This document shows, in pieces, positions 35,534 to 47,694 of a stretch of 64,000 bases of DNA. The stretch is taken from assembly GCA_023614405.1 (NCBI GenBank), contig CM042689.1, positions 332,792,305 to 332,856,304 on the forward strand, written 5' to 3'. Below the pieces are notes generated by a model. That model was not told the origin of the DNA. It saw nothing but the letters and a program-made list of their open reading frames with translations, and did no database searches. Numbering within the stretch: the first letter of the stretch is position 1; the number at the start of each line of letters is the position of its first letter. The DNA is from Avena insularis. Taxonomy: Eukaryota; Streptophyta; Magnoliopsida; Poales; Poaceae. Both the position numbers and the translations under genes were made by a program.

Positions 35534-38500
35534 AAGGGTATCGGCCGTGTCTATATGTAGATCTGTTGCAGAGTAGAACACAATGGTCATTGTGGGCATT
35601 GATGCTTTTATTGTAGATTGCTTTTGTGTACTTTGCATCTAGCGGTATGTTGGGATGAAGCGGCCGGGCTAACCTTACATGACATCGTTCATGAGACTTG
35701 CTCCGCTTGACATGCAACTTGTATTGCATAAGTGGCTCATGGGTGCTGTTTCTCCTAGCATAGTTAAGATCCAATTTACAACGGGTAATCAACAATGCTA
35801 GTATCAATGTTGTGGTTCTTGTTCGTAGTTAGAACGACACTTATTGAAAGCCCCAAACCACGTAAAATATGCAAAGAAAGTAGGCGTCTAACTTTGTTTT
35901 GCGGGGTGTGCATGATGTGATATGGCCATGATTGTGATTATATTTGATGTATGCAATGTTCCTTATTGTAAGTTGGCAACCGGCGAGCCATATGGTTGTC
36001 TTTAATTTTGTTAAGACCTGTCTGCATTCAAAGTAGTTGTAATAGTTGAAGCTGGTGGGCGACAACCATGAAGAAGCGTCATTGACCTTGATGCTATGCG
36101 GTGATGATGGAGATCATGTTCGTGCTTGAAGATGGAGATCGGAAGCACAAAGAAGATAGGCCATATCATATCACATAGTATAAATTGAAGGTGATGTTAA
36201 TCCTTTATGCATCTTGTATTGCTTAGTAGACGGCGGTAGCATTATAAGATGATCCTCATGCACATAAATTTCAAGTTCTAAAGTGTTCACCCTTAGTATG
36301 CACCGTTGCCAAAGCTTGTCGCTCAAGCACCACGTGATGATCGGGTGTCTTTGATTCCATGGTGAATACAACGTAAGCAAGCCAGATTTGCTTATGCGGT
36401 AGCTAAGGTTTGATCTTGACGAGCCTAGCATGTACGGACATGGTCTCGGGAACACGGATCACCGAAAGGTAAAGCATGAGTCATATAGTAGATATGATGA
36501 ACATGTTGATTGTTCGCCATTGAAGCTACATCAACTCTCGTGATGATCGGTTTTGATGCGGTCGATTTGGTTCCGGTGATCACAACACCAATGTCAGGGA
36601 TGTTGTTTTAAGTGCGCGTCCACCTCGATTAATGTAATTCTTAATTAGACCTCACTTTATCAGAAACTAAAATCAAAGTGAATTTGCAAAGTTGTTGTAG
36701 TCATTGGCATCCGCTACCACCTTGCGCTTAGTTTTAATTGAGATGATAGAACTATAGAATTCTGGTTAGTTACTTCTGACTGGTATCGTATTGTTTTGAA
36801 GTGTTAATCTAAAGTTTAAAAGTCCTATTGCAAACTTTCAAGAAGTTCCGTTACTCCATAAAGTTTAATAATTAGTATTAAAACAAGAGTGACAATTCCA
36901 AGTGTTAGTGTTTGAGTATCATGTTTGTCTCCATGATTCTTGATATTCAAAAGATTCTCTAAATATCAAGGTTATCTAGGATCTGAAAGAGTTGTTTGAA
37001 ACCATGATGTGTGGAAGATATTGTGATATCTGAAACAAAGTTTTGGTTGCAACATGATAAAGTATAATATGGCAAAGTTCATGTTCTCATATTTGGATGA
37101 GAATTTGCAAAAGGTTGGAGACACTAGTTGTCCTAATCTTCTAAAAGGTTTTGGAGAGCAACATTATACTCGCGATTCACCGTTACAAGCTAAAAGTAGC
37201 TAGATCATGGATAAGTCCATGATGAGGGTGAATATTTGATGTAGGTAAAATGTTTACTACACCAAGAGATTACTAAAGAAAGGAATTTGAAAGAACACCA
37301 AATATTTGATAATGGTGATCTACTTCAAAGTGCAAGTTCAAAGACATTGGTATTTAACTATACACGCTTTGGACTATGTGTCATAAGTATGACTCCACTA
37401 TTGATGTTGATAGATTCTTTCAAAGCGAAAAGGAAAATCTTGAAGAGAATCTCATAAGTATATGGCAGAAAAGAAAAGACTAGAATTGTTCAGTTTAAGT
37501 ATATAGATGATATATGTGTTATGGCTATATTCTTTGCTTATTAAACAATGTGGTTCTTAAGTATTTGATACTGAATTTGTTGGTGTGAATCGTCATACGA
37601 AACAACACAATTCATGAACTACAATGGCCTAAGTAACTAGCAAAAGAATAGGTGATGATGTTCATCGAGAACAAATAAAGGGTTATTTTGTTGCTCGTTA
37701 AACATCAACGCTTGCCTTCAAGATTTGTTTTATCAGGTATTATGAGAACAAAAGGGTTGTTCAAATAATTGCCGTAATCCATAAAAGATGGATGATTCAC
37801 AAATCTCGTTGGAGAAATCACATCCATAAAACTAGTGCTAAAAATTGTCGAAAGACAAATTAATTGAAAGATCACTTAGGAAGTGACATCGCCGTTTAAA
37901 TTATATTGGAAAGAAAACATGAAGAAACTCCATGTGGATGGAATTTTGGAGTCTTTTGATTTTTGATCAAATGACGTTTGTGAAACTTTCCTAGAGATAA
38001 TTAAAACTTCGTTCATAGGCCAAAAGGGAACGAAAGACTAGCTTATTGGAACATGTGCATATTGTTGTACGAACTCCATTATGTGTAGTCAAGCGATGGA
38101 TTTCAACTTCATATGCTTTCTCCGAAAATTTGAGTGAATATATGAATATTTACTTAATAAGGATGAAGTATGAAATATTTGAAAAGTTCAAAAGACTTTC
38201 AAGATGAAGTGCAAAATCATTGTAACAAGAATATGAATAGTTTATGATAAGATCATAAAGGAAGACATTTGAATTACAAGTTTAGCATAATACCTAAGAT
38301 TTAAGGAATCGTTCTGTGGATTTGCATTTCCCGAAACACCATAAGAGTATGGAGCGTTCGAGATATGTAATTAAAACCTTGTTTGACATGGTAAGATCAA
38401 AGGTGTAATTCATAGAACTACCATTATATTTTAAAGATTAAAAGCTTTGGAGATTACCGCTTTTCCACTGAAAAGAGCTCCATCATAATCCGCTGAAATG

Positions 38501-40506
38501 ACACCATATAAAGTTATGGTTTGGGATAAAACCCAAGTAGTCTTTTCTTAAAACATTGGTATGCTATGCATAAGAAAGATGTGTGCAACCAAAGTCGGAT
38601 GAACCTGTCTTTGTATAAATGTTAAGTATTCCTCCATAAACACTGGAGACAAAAGTGTTTGTCGCTTAGAACGTCAAGTTTCTTTGAGAAGGAATTTTTC
38701 GTGAAAAGTTAAGTGGGAGGACGATAGAACTTTGATAAGGTTAAAGGAACCTTAGCTATATGTGCAAAGTTGCGCAGCACCGAAAAGTGTTCCGGAGGCG
38801 AGAATAATGCTCATGGCTCACGTGCCTCAAAGGTTGTGGTCACGGAGGTCTAAGTTTCTATTGAAACAAGTAGGTTGGATGAACAATCAAATACCAAGAT
38901 TTGAGGGTTGAATCATTATTTGAGAATAATGAACCTACTACATGCAAAGAAGCGATGATGGGCCCTGACTCCGCCAAATGGCTTGAAGCCATATAATCCG
39001 TGATAGTTCCATACACGAGAAATCAAGTTTTGAACTTGAAGGACCCTCGAAAAAGGTGTAAGACCTTGCAGTTGTGTTTGGATCTATAAAGAAGTAGACA
39101 TGGATGTTTCACATCTATGAAATAGTCGACATGTTGGGAAAGAATTCACAACAGTGTTCAAAGTTGACTATGACAAGATCTGATCTTTCATAGCGATATT
39201 TAGTCTAGACGGATTAATGTAGCAACCACTACATATAATTTTGTAGTAGAATACACAAAACAAGTTCTTCTAATAGAATGGTTACCTAGGACGTGTGCAT
39301 GACACGGTCCAAAGGGTTTTGTTAATTCAAAGGATGCTAAATGCATATGCAAACTTCAATGGTTGAAGTAAGCATAGCGGAGTTGGAATCTTCACTATGA
39401 TGAAACTATTAAAAGAGTTTAATTTCATCAGAGACAATGAAGATGCTTGCATTTGCAAGAAATTAAGTGGGAGCGCTAAAACATATTTCTAATACATTAT
39501 GTGGAGGACATATTGTTGATTGGAAATGATGTATCTTTTATTAACACATATTAAGAATTTCATCCCGATGAAAGACTTAGGCAAAACCAAATATTTGGCA
39601 TCAATAGACGCTAATATGGTTGTGCGGAAGTACATAGACGAGATATTGAATGAGTTCAATATAGAAACTACAAGAAAAGGTTCTTGTCGCACAGAAAGGA
39701 TTGAATGAGTTCAATGTTGATGATATATTCAAATGTATTGACATTTGGTAAGTGAAACAAAGATTCAAATATAGATTGATACTTGATGTATGAAATCACA
39801 AAGAGTGTTTATATCAATCATACTGTGGTATGTACAAATCCAGATATGTCCTATGCTCTAAATGTTATGAGCATATACGAATGATTCATAAGATGATCAT
39901 TGGACGATAGTAAGGATATTCTTATGATCTTTTGGAAGAACTAAGAGTATATTATTTGTAGAAGTGACGAATAGATGGTTAGTTCATTGTAAAAGTACTA
40001 CATTGATACTAGTTTTGTCACAGTACAAATTAAGTTTTATCTCAATCTAAACTAAGGGTGGCACAATATAATGGAAAGTAAGTTCCATAATGGATTTGGA
40101 TGAGTTCCAAAGTTAAGACATTGTGACAGATACTACAACAAAAGGCTAAGTATATGACTGCTATTATAGCAGCAAAGAGGGCATTTGTGTCAAGTAGTTT
40201 GTTATCAAACTAGGTGTAGTTCACAGAGGATAATACTATGAAGATATATTGTGCGACAATATTATCAACATGTTTTAACCCCAAAGAACTAAAGGTCACA
40301 CGAAAGACCAAATTATACAAAGCCATCTCATTAGAGAATGAGTGATGCGTAGAGGCATAAAGATATGCAATTACACACGGACTGGAAGTGTCGATCCGAG
40401 ATCAGTTGACCACTAGCAATCGTGTACATACAACACCGTAAAGCCATAGGTGTTGAATACACAAAGGTTTGAAACTAGATTATTGACTCTAGTGCAAGTG
40501 GGAGAC
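35534..40506 (+). pseudogene. Internal region of the inner copia element, scrambled gag-pol
   Basis: Short matches to the first copia element occur in the right order. Integrase-like DNA lies at about 37918-38560 (AAGAAACTCCATGTGGATGG is nearly the same as at position 70). An RT-like start is at about 38945 (AAGCGATGATGGGCCCTGAC, compare 13316). A YVDD-region relic is at about 39500-39535, and RNase H-like text follows up to about 40450. Stops and indels are everywhere; the longest frames are under 100 codons. The gag region 35600-37900 is no longer readable as protein. Confidence 0.75.
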
Positions 40507-42381
40507 TGTTGGAGATATGCCCAAGAGGCAATAATAAAGTGGTTATTATCATATCTTCATATTTATGATAAATGTTTACATACCATGCTATAATTGTATT
40601 AACAGGAAACATTAATACTTGTGTGATTTGTAAACATAAAAGAGTCCCTAGTAAAGCCTCTTGTTAAACTAGCTTGTTGGTTAATATATGATCATGGTTT
40701 CGATCATGAACATAGAGATGTTATTAACAATGGTCATATCATTAGGAGAATGATGTGATGGACATACTCCTATAGATAAGCATAGCATAAAGATCAAGTC
40801 ATTTCAATAGTTCAATTGCTATATGCTTTCTGATACATAGTAACCTGATTCCTTCGACCATGAGATCATGCATATCACCTTTCGGATGGATGCTTTGATG
40901 TCATCAAACACCACACCGTAACAGGGTGGTTATAAAGGTGGCATTGAGTGTTTGGAAAGTATTGGTTGAGACACATGGATCAAGAGTGGGATTTGTCCAT
41001 CCACATGACGGATAGATATACTCTGGGCCCTCTCGGTGAAATGTCATCCAATTAGCTTGCAAGCATGTGACTGGCTCACAAGGGATCACATATCACGGGA
41101 ACGAGAAAAGAGTACTTATCAGTAACGAGGTTGAACTAGGTATGCAGAGATACCGACGATCATAACCTCGGATAAGTAACATATCGTGAGACAAAGGGAA
41201 ATTGGTATCGTATGTAAGTGGTTCATTCGATCGCAAAGTAATCGTAGAAATATGTGGGAGCCATATGAATTTCCAGATTCCTCTATTGGTTATTGTTCGG
41301 AGAAGTGTCTCGATCATGTCCGCATAATTCACGAACCGTAGGGAGACACACTTAAGGATTCGACGTTGTTTGAGTAGTTATGGTATTATGAGAAAGAGAT
41401 CGAATGTTGTTCGAGTCTCGGATGGGATCCGGATATCACGAGGAGATCCGGAATGGTCCGAGAATAAGATTCATATAAGGAAAGTCCCATTTCGGAGTTG
41501 GGGAATGGTTCCGGTGTTTTCATCGGGAATGTTCTAGAATGTTCCGGAATGTCCGGCACTCCGGAGGGGAAGGGGTACATGAATGTGTCATTGTAAGTTG
41601 GAATGATTGCATCATGTACTAAGTGTTCTTGCTGTCCCAAATAAAGGATTAAATTAAATCCTAAATTGAAAAGTCAAACGGCTAGTTTGAAAGTCAAACG
41701 ACAATTTTGGGAAGTGGGAAAAGAGGAGGAGGTGAAGCCGAGTTGGGGAGGGAGTCCTCCCCAAGCCGGCGCCACCAAGCCGAGTTGGGGAGGACTCCAC
41801 CCTCCCTTGGCCGCCAGCCCTCCCACCTATATAAGGAGGGCTCCCTCCTAGCACACAAGTTTCCACCTCTAATCTCCGGTTTAGAGCCGTTTGGTTTAGA
41901 GCTTCTAATTGCTTTAGCCAGGTTTAGAGCCTTCTAATTGGTTTAGAGCCTTCTAATTGGTGTGTCTAATTACTAGACCACTAATAGCCTCTCTCATAAG
42001 CTCCACCATACTACCGCTTAAGGCGAAGCCTGCGGGATCTCCCTCTACTTAGGTACCACGCCGTTGTCTTTGCCGAATCGCAGGAGAGTGCTACAACCTC
42101 CACTTTCTGGAACAAGGGAGAGGAAGGTCTTCGTCAGCACCGAACGTGTGACCGATCAAGGAGCGCTGCTGGAACGTGGTACTGGAAGGATCGTCTCTAC
42201 GATCTTGAGATCGGAAAGAGTACGACTACATCACCCACGAGAATCTGCTCTCGTTAACCGCTTTGGAATCTTCGAGGGTGAGTTCCTCTATCGACTCGTT
42301 GCTACAATCTAGTAGATAGATCTTGGCTTGTTTGTTTGTATGCGATAGAAAATTTTGTTTTCCATGCTACGAACCCCTACA
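40507..42381 (+). repeat. 3' LTR of the inner copia element
   Basis: The LTR is 1875 bp, same ends as the 5' LTR, TATA box at 41828-41834. Deletions relative to the 5' LTR cluster in the GC-rich block 41745-41850. Followed by TSD CATGA (42382-42386). Confidence 0.92.
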
Positions 42382-43977
42382 CATGAGCCATTACTACAGG
42401 AGTTGTTTGAGCCATGCGAGTCGTAGAACAGCATGTGTAGGGTATGTGAGTGTCTGATGGATAACGAGGTACCTAAACAACTTAACCTGAGTAGTAATGG
42501 GAGAACTAATGAAAGTGGCATCGGTGAGCCCTATTTGCTATTTGGTTTTTCAGGCTCACTTGTGTCCCGTAGGACCCCGAGTACTTGATTCCTGTTCCTT
42601 GAATATTCGCGCTATCCACATCCGGGAGGCCTTATGGACCCCCCTAAGCCAGAGCTTGATTCATTCTTATTTCTTGGGGCCACAAACTAGTTTGAGGTTT
42701 TATTTACTATCATGTACTTATGCCATGCTTTACTGCTTTATTTAAATTGTGCGAGGTACTGCACACTGTACTGTTTTGGAAAGCGGAGTGTTTTCGCGGT
42801 ATCGACAAGCCCAGTCACATTTTCGGGTTCCGATGCTTACCAGCCACTGACGCAAACCTTGAGGCCGTCTCGGAGTCAGCTAACTTCGTTGCAGGTAGCT
42901 CAATGGGGTGGCCCCCTGAAATATTTCTGAATCCTGTGATCGCTTTGTCATGACTGCCTCGTTGGGTTTTGATTTGGTTTTTCCGAGGTTGATCGAGTGT
43001 GTGTTGCTATTTGTGCACCCCTGCAGGGTAAAACTTTCTGAAAGCCGTGTCCGCGGTTATGGACGACTTGGAGCACAGTTTCTCGATCATAGACAAGAAT
43101 AACTAAAGTACCGCTTTTAACTTGACTAAACAACTGACTAGTAAATAGTGCAACACTCATGGAATGGTTAATAAAACTGCCAATGGATGGGGGGGTTGTT
43201 CGTCCGCTTCCTCGTCGGTAAGCGAGGAGGAGGATGGATCTGTGGATGTTACCATTATAACTGTTATAACTGTTGTTCTTAATTCACGGACATCCGTCTA
43301 TCTATGGTTAGGCGGATGGTTAGCGAGTTTCTATAGAACTGTTAGGGTTTATCTTTTGCTGCAATTGCGTCACCCTAGGTTGTGTCCCCTTTAGAGGCAT
43401 AAAGACTTGCTGAGTACCCCTAGGGTCTCACATGATAAATTATTGGTTCAGATGAACAGGTACACTCGCAGGATGGATACTGGGTGGAAGAGACGGGCGA
43501 TGTGGGCAACGATCATTCGGTGTAGAGATTCCGGGAACGGGGATCCGTGAGATCTGTGGGCGGGATCTGCTTATTTATGGGGCATCTTATGCCGATTTGC
43601 TTCTTATCCGTACTCGGATTTTGTCTTCCGCTCACCGATACTGTTGTTTGATGTATGAGGAGATATCCTAAACTACTATATCTATCTAGGATGTTTGGAT
43701 CTTGCCGTATGGCGTTGCTATATTTCCTTTCTTTTTAGATGGAATGGCTCTGATGTACTGTTGTATGGTGGCTTGCATACATACTCATTTGTGTATGTAG
43801 TTGATCCCTTCGCCTGCCGATTACGCCGCCCGTTCTTGTCCCGATGGTTGGAAATGGTTGGGACGGCCGAAAGGTCTACCTGTGAGTGGCATTTGGGCCC
43901 CACCGTACTATTTCAACCATTTCCGCTCATCCAGGCTTGTAACTAGGAGCGTAATTCACCGAGGTAGTTACAACTTG

Positions 43978-45129
43978 TCACCTAAAACTCTCTATCATGA
44001 GATTTCCTTACTCTAGATAGCTCTAGAGCAAAGGCCTCCTCAAGATATTCCTTAGTGGTTTGTTCCTCTTAAAGAGCTTCATTTAGGTTGGCAATTTCAT
44101 TAGCATACTCACGCTCAAGACTACTTATTTTATCTATTTTGTCCTCATGCTCATATATTAGTTGCCTACTTTCAATAGCACAAGTCAAGATTTCAATGAA
44201 AGTAGAGCAAGCATTTTTATTAGGATGAAGAGCACGAAGGACTAGCCCCCCCCCTTCTCTTTTAGAGAAGCAACATCATTATCTACTTCTACATGATCAA
44301 CATTCACATCATCATGAGATATATTGGAGTCCAAAGGAGAGGTTACCTTTGAACCCTTAGCCATGAGGCACAAGTGAACATTGGAAGAAGATGATGATGA
44401 GGGAACACATGAAGCTCTAATGACAACTTTGCCTTGTCCCACACATTCTTCACTTTCCTCTACATGGTTAGCAACACAAGAACTAGAGGAAATGGAAGCA
44501 CATTTATCATGGCAACAAGGCAAAGCAAGCATATCATCATGAGATATATCCAATTCATTTCTACAAGATATGCAAGGGCAATCAACACTAGGATGTAAAT
44601 CATATATGGTTCTACAAGTGTTCATGCCCAAAGATACAACATTGAAATGAGATAGAGACAAAGAATCATGAATGGAAATCTCACTATCTACATTGCAAGT
44701 TCTATCACCACTCACCATATCATTACCTTGTGACAACTCACATGTTGGTCTAGTGGAAGAAGATGAGAACTCATCGTGGCCGGAGGTGGATGGAACACAA
44801 TCATCCTCATTAAGCTTGGACACATCATATTTTCCTTGAAGCTTGGTCCATATATCATGAGCATTCCGGAAAGGCATGATTGAGGAAAGAACTACAAAGC
44901 TCACAACATTAACAAGCACATTAGATGCTTGAGCTTCGAGATAAGAGTTTGTCTTCTCCTCCAAAGATAGATTTTGGGGATCCTTAGGAGGAGACAAGCC
45001 CATATCTAGAATGCGCTCAATGTTTGGGTCAATGGCCCGGAAATGACTAAGCATGCGAGTACGCCAAACATCATAATGTGTGCCATCAAAAGTAAATGTG
45101 TGAGAGTGCACTAAACCCCTAGGAGACAT
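43978..45129 (-). pseudogene. Sirevirus-like gag, N-terminal part, with frameshift at a C-run
   Basis: The Met at 45129 opens MSPRGLVHSHTFTFDGTHYD, followed by VWRTRMLSHFRAIDPNIERI, the N-terminal domain of Sirevirus-type gag. HDIWTKLQGKYDVSKLNEDD is the usual 'IW..L...Y' segment. Coding continues to about 44256, where a run of nine C (44246-44254) coincides with a frameshift. In the next frame it goes on with SLEREYANEIANLNEALREE, then EEAFALELSRVRKSHD, up to the solo-LTR insertion. The continuation is at 30652-29406. Gag forms the virus-like particle in the cytoplasm. Confidence 0.82.
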
Positions 45130-45170
45130 CTTTACTCTCGAGGCGGTGAAGCCTAAAAGCGAGAGACCTT

Positions 45171-45183
45171 GCTCTGATACCAA
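45171..45183 (-). other. Primer binding site (initiator tRNA-Met) of the Sirevirus-like element
   Basis: On the minus strand the LTR end CTTTCA is followed by ATTGGTATCAGAGC, the complement of the 3' end of plant initiator tRNA-Met, used by most plant copia elements. It fixes the 5' LTR as the right-hand one. Confidence 0.9.
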
Positions 45184-45184
45184 T

Positions 45185-47654
45185 TGAAAGTACAAAGGAA
45201 GTCGCCTAGAGGGGGGTGAATAGGCTTTTAAAAATATTACGGTTTAGGCTCAAGTAAATGCGGAATAAAACTAACGTTTAATTTATTGAGCACAAAACCT
45301 AGCCACTAAGTTCACCTAGGTGCACCAACAACCTATGCTAAGCAATACAAGCAACAAGGTGATAGCAAGGTATAAATACTTCAAGCACGATGGCTATCAC
45401 AATGTAAAGTGCATAAGTAAAGGGTTCGGTTGAGAGATAACCGATGGACGTGGAGACGAAGATTTGTTTCCCGAAGTTCACTTCCAAAGAAGCTACGTCT
45501 CCGTTGGAGAGGTGCGATGGCGCAATGCTCTCCGAACGCCACAAATGGCTCACCTCGAGGTGTGGTGGCTCGATGCTCACCCAACGCCACACAAGGCCTC
45601 ACCCCGGATGTGTAAGCACGCAACTCACCGACGCCACAAAAGGCTCACCTATTCTCCCAAGTGCGCACCACAAAAGGCGGGCACTTGCTCCACTATGGGA
45701 CGCTTGAGGGCGGTCACCGAACCCGTACAAGATTGGGGCTAACTCCACAACTCAATTGGAGGCTCCCAACAACAAAGCCACAAAAGGCCAACAATGCCAC
45801 AAAAGGCTACAAGACCACAAAAGGTCAACAATCCAACCACACAACCGTCTAGGGTTCCAAGGAACCCAAGAGAAACAAGCTCACAAGCTTGAACTCGCTG
45901 AATCTCCAAAGAGAACTCAAACCTATGCACCAAATGCAAGGGCAAGTCTTTCTCCCCCAAATTCCAACAAAGCTACAAAAGCTATTGGGGGAATAAGGGA
46001 GGAAGAACACAAGAGTAGAACTCAAACCTATGCACCAAATGCAAGGGCAAGTCCTTCTCTCCCAAATTCCAACAAAGCTACAAAAGCTATTGGGGGAATA
46101 AGGGAGGAAGAACACAAGAGGAGAACACAAAACTCTCCAAGATCTAGATCCCAATGATTCCTTCACAAGAAGGGATTTGACTTGGTGGGATTGTAGATCT
46201 AGATCTCCTCTCACTTTTCCCTCAAAAAGATGTAAGAATCATGGGAGGGAGAGGGAGTAAGAGATCTCAAATAGGTCAACAATGGTGGGCAAAGACGAGC
46301 TCAAAAGATGGGGAACCATTGGGGAAGAAGCCCCCCTTAAATAGGACAAGGAAAACTGACCGTTTGGGCCAGATTCGCGCCCCCACCGGAACTTCCGGCC
46401 TCCCACCGGAACTTCCGGCAAATAGAAACACAAGTTACTGAACCTGACCGGAACTTGGCCGGAACTTGGCCGGAACTTGGGTCGGAACTTGGCCGGAACT
46501 TCCGCTCAAGCAAAAACACAGGACAACATTGCACGAAAACTTCAATAACTTTTGATCCCGGACTCCGTTTTTGATGATCTTGGGCTCGTTTTGAAGAGAA
46601 CGAAAAGTTTTACAAGATTATGCAAAGAAACATAATAGTCCAGAATGGAAGTATAAAACCAAATTGAGAAAGATATGACCTCTCTAGAAGCGATGAACCG
46701 GTAAAATCTCCAAAACCCAAAACACAAGAAGTTGAGCTTGGAAACTCCGATTGGGATGAAACCAATTTTGTTGGAAAGGTAATGACGAATATAATCCAAC
46801 AAAAAGTCGAAATATTGGGTATCACCTTGGGAGAAAATACTATGAATATATATATGTGAAGTATCCCCCAAGGTGTGGAGCCGGAAAACTCGCAAGATCA
46901 AAAACCGCAATAAGATATGCAAGTGAAATCCTTAGATGATGAGCTAGATCTTGTTATGATGGTGAACACAAGCTCTAGATCCTCTCATGGACAAGAACCA
47001 AATAATAACCAAGAAAGATGATGATATGAATGCAAAGGTTTGAGCTCTTTCCGAACGATGCAAACGAGACACCCGCTTGAGAGCCCCTCTTGATAGTACG
47101 GCTATCTATCCTAAACCCGGTCTCCCAACTAACAACACGAGACCGGCAAAAGAGAAGCCCTATAAACATACCTTTGCCTTGAGTGTCCCACTTGAACTTG
47201 ATGTAGACCGTCTTGTTCTTCTATAATGGGAACACCTTTCTTGTTTGCTCTTGCTTGATGAAGACTTGCAAAATGCTCCCCCATACTCCATGGGGAAACC
47301 TCTTCTTTGAACTTATCTTCATCATTCCATGAGCACGAGGATGGCAAGCTTCAAGCATGAGATCTTCTAGAGATGGCGCATCTTGAGCTCGTCCTTCTTC
47401 ATCCTTACTTGAGGTTGATCCATCTTGATGCAACTATTTGCACATGCCTTGATCGACCTTCAAGCTCCTTCTTTCTTCATAATTCCAATGGGCACAAATC
47501 CCTTGGACATTTCTTCATCTTCCACCCTTGAGACCAACACATGGCCCAAGCGATGTCAATGGACAAACCTACAAGTGAAACTCAATTTACACATTAGTCC
47601 ATAGAGATTGTCATTAATTACCAAAACCACACATGGGGCATACATGCCCTTTCA
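45185..47654 (-). repeat. 5' LTR of the Sirevirus-like element (right copy)
   Basis: The LTR is 2470 bp and nearly identical to 23451-25910. The palindrome array at 46384-46506 has one GGAACTT unit more than the left copy (five rather than four after GACC), including a variant GGGTCGGAACTT. The right border abuts a G-run (47655-47662). Confidence 0.92.
46384..46506 (-). promoter_or_regulatory. CCGGAACTT palindrome array, right LTR
   Basis: Same organisation as in the left LTR: two CACCGGAACTTCCGG boxes, then five GGAACTTGGCC-type units, upstream (minus strand) of the TATA-like CCTATTTAAGG at about 46335-46345. The copy-number change between the two LTRs shows the array is prone to slippage. 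Confidence 0.55.
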
Positions 47655-47694
47655 GGGGGGGGCAGCATCCTCCGGATCCAACACCACACGTCTC

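Larger units (their letters stand above)
33637..42381 (+). mobile_element. Defective BARE/Angela-related copia element with two LTRs
   Basis: Complete by structure: 5' LTR 33637-35533 (1897 bp), internal 35534-40506 (4973 bp), 3' LTR 40507-42381 (1875 bp), TSD CATGA. The PBS-like GGTATC lies just after the 5' LTR, but with bases missing compared with the usual GGTATCAGAGC. The tract GTGCAAGTGGGAGAC precedes the 3' LTR. It is the youngest layer of the nest. The internal region shows copia-like order but no open frame of useful length, so this copy cannot supply its own proteins. Confidence 0.92.
30653..43972 (+). mobile_element. Long TG...CA element without genes, probable solo LTR (4.57 kb net), split by a copia element
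   Basis: The left border is TGTAGCATCCCAATTG at 30653, directly after ACTTG (30648-30652). The right border is GAGGTAGTTACA ending at 43972, directly before ACTTG (43973-43977). These borders interrupt the Sirevirus-like gag on both sides. Subtracting the nested copia element (33637-42381 plus one TSD) leaves about 4570 bp with TG/CA ends and no internal second copy, so it is best read as a solo LTR. Its size suits the very long LTRs of Triticeae LARD elements such as Sukkula; I cannot confirm the family. Orientation is unproven. It includes an AT-rich part (32830-33130) and a GC-rich part (31900-32820). Confidence 0.75.
23451..47654 (-). mobile_element. Non-autonomous Sirevirus-like (Maximus-type) copia element, gag only
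   Basis: Two nearly identical long repeats (23451-25910 and 45185-47654) begin on the minus strand TGAAAGGGCATGTATGCCCC and end GTACTTTCA. Inside the right one is a primer binding site for initiator tRNA-Met (45171-45183). Inside the left one is the polypurine tract AAAATGGGGGAGAT. Both place the 5' LTR on the right, so the element reads on the minus strand. Only gag is encoded (45129 to 29406, itself split); no protease, integrase, RT or RNase H is found between gag and the 3' LTR. The element sits in a G-run, giving TSD GGGGG. The assignment to Sirevirus is from the gag type, PBS, repeated tracts and LTR palindromes. Confidence 0.85.
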
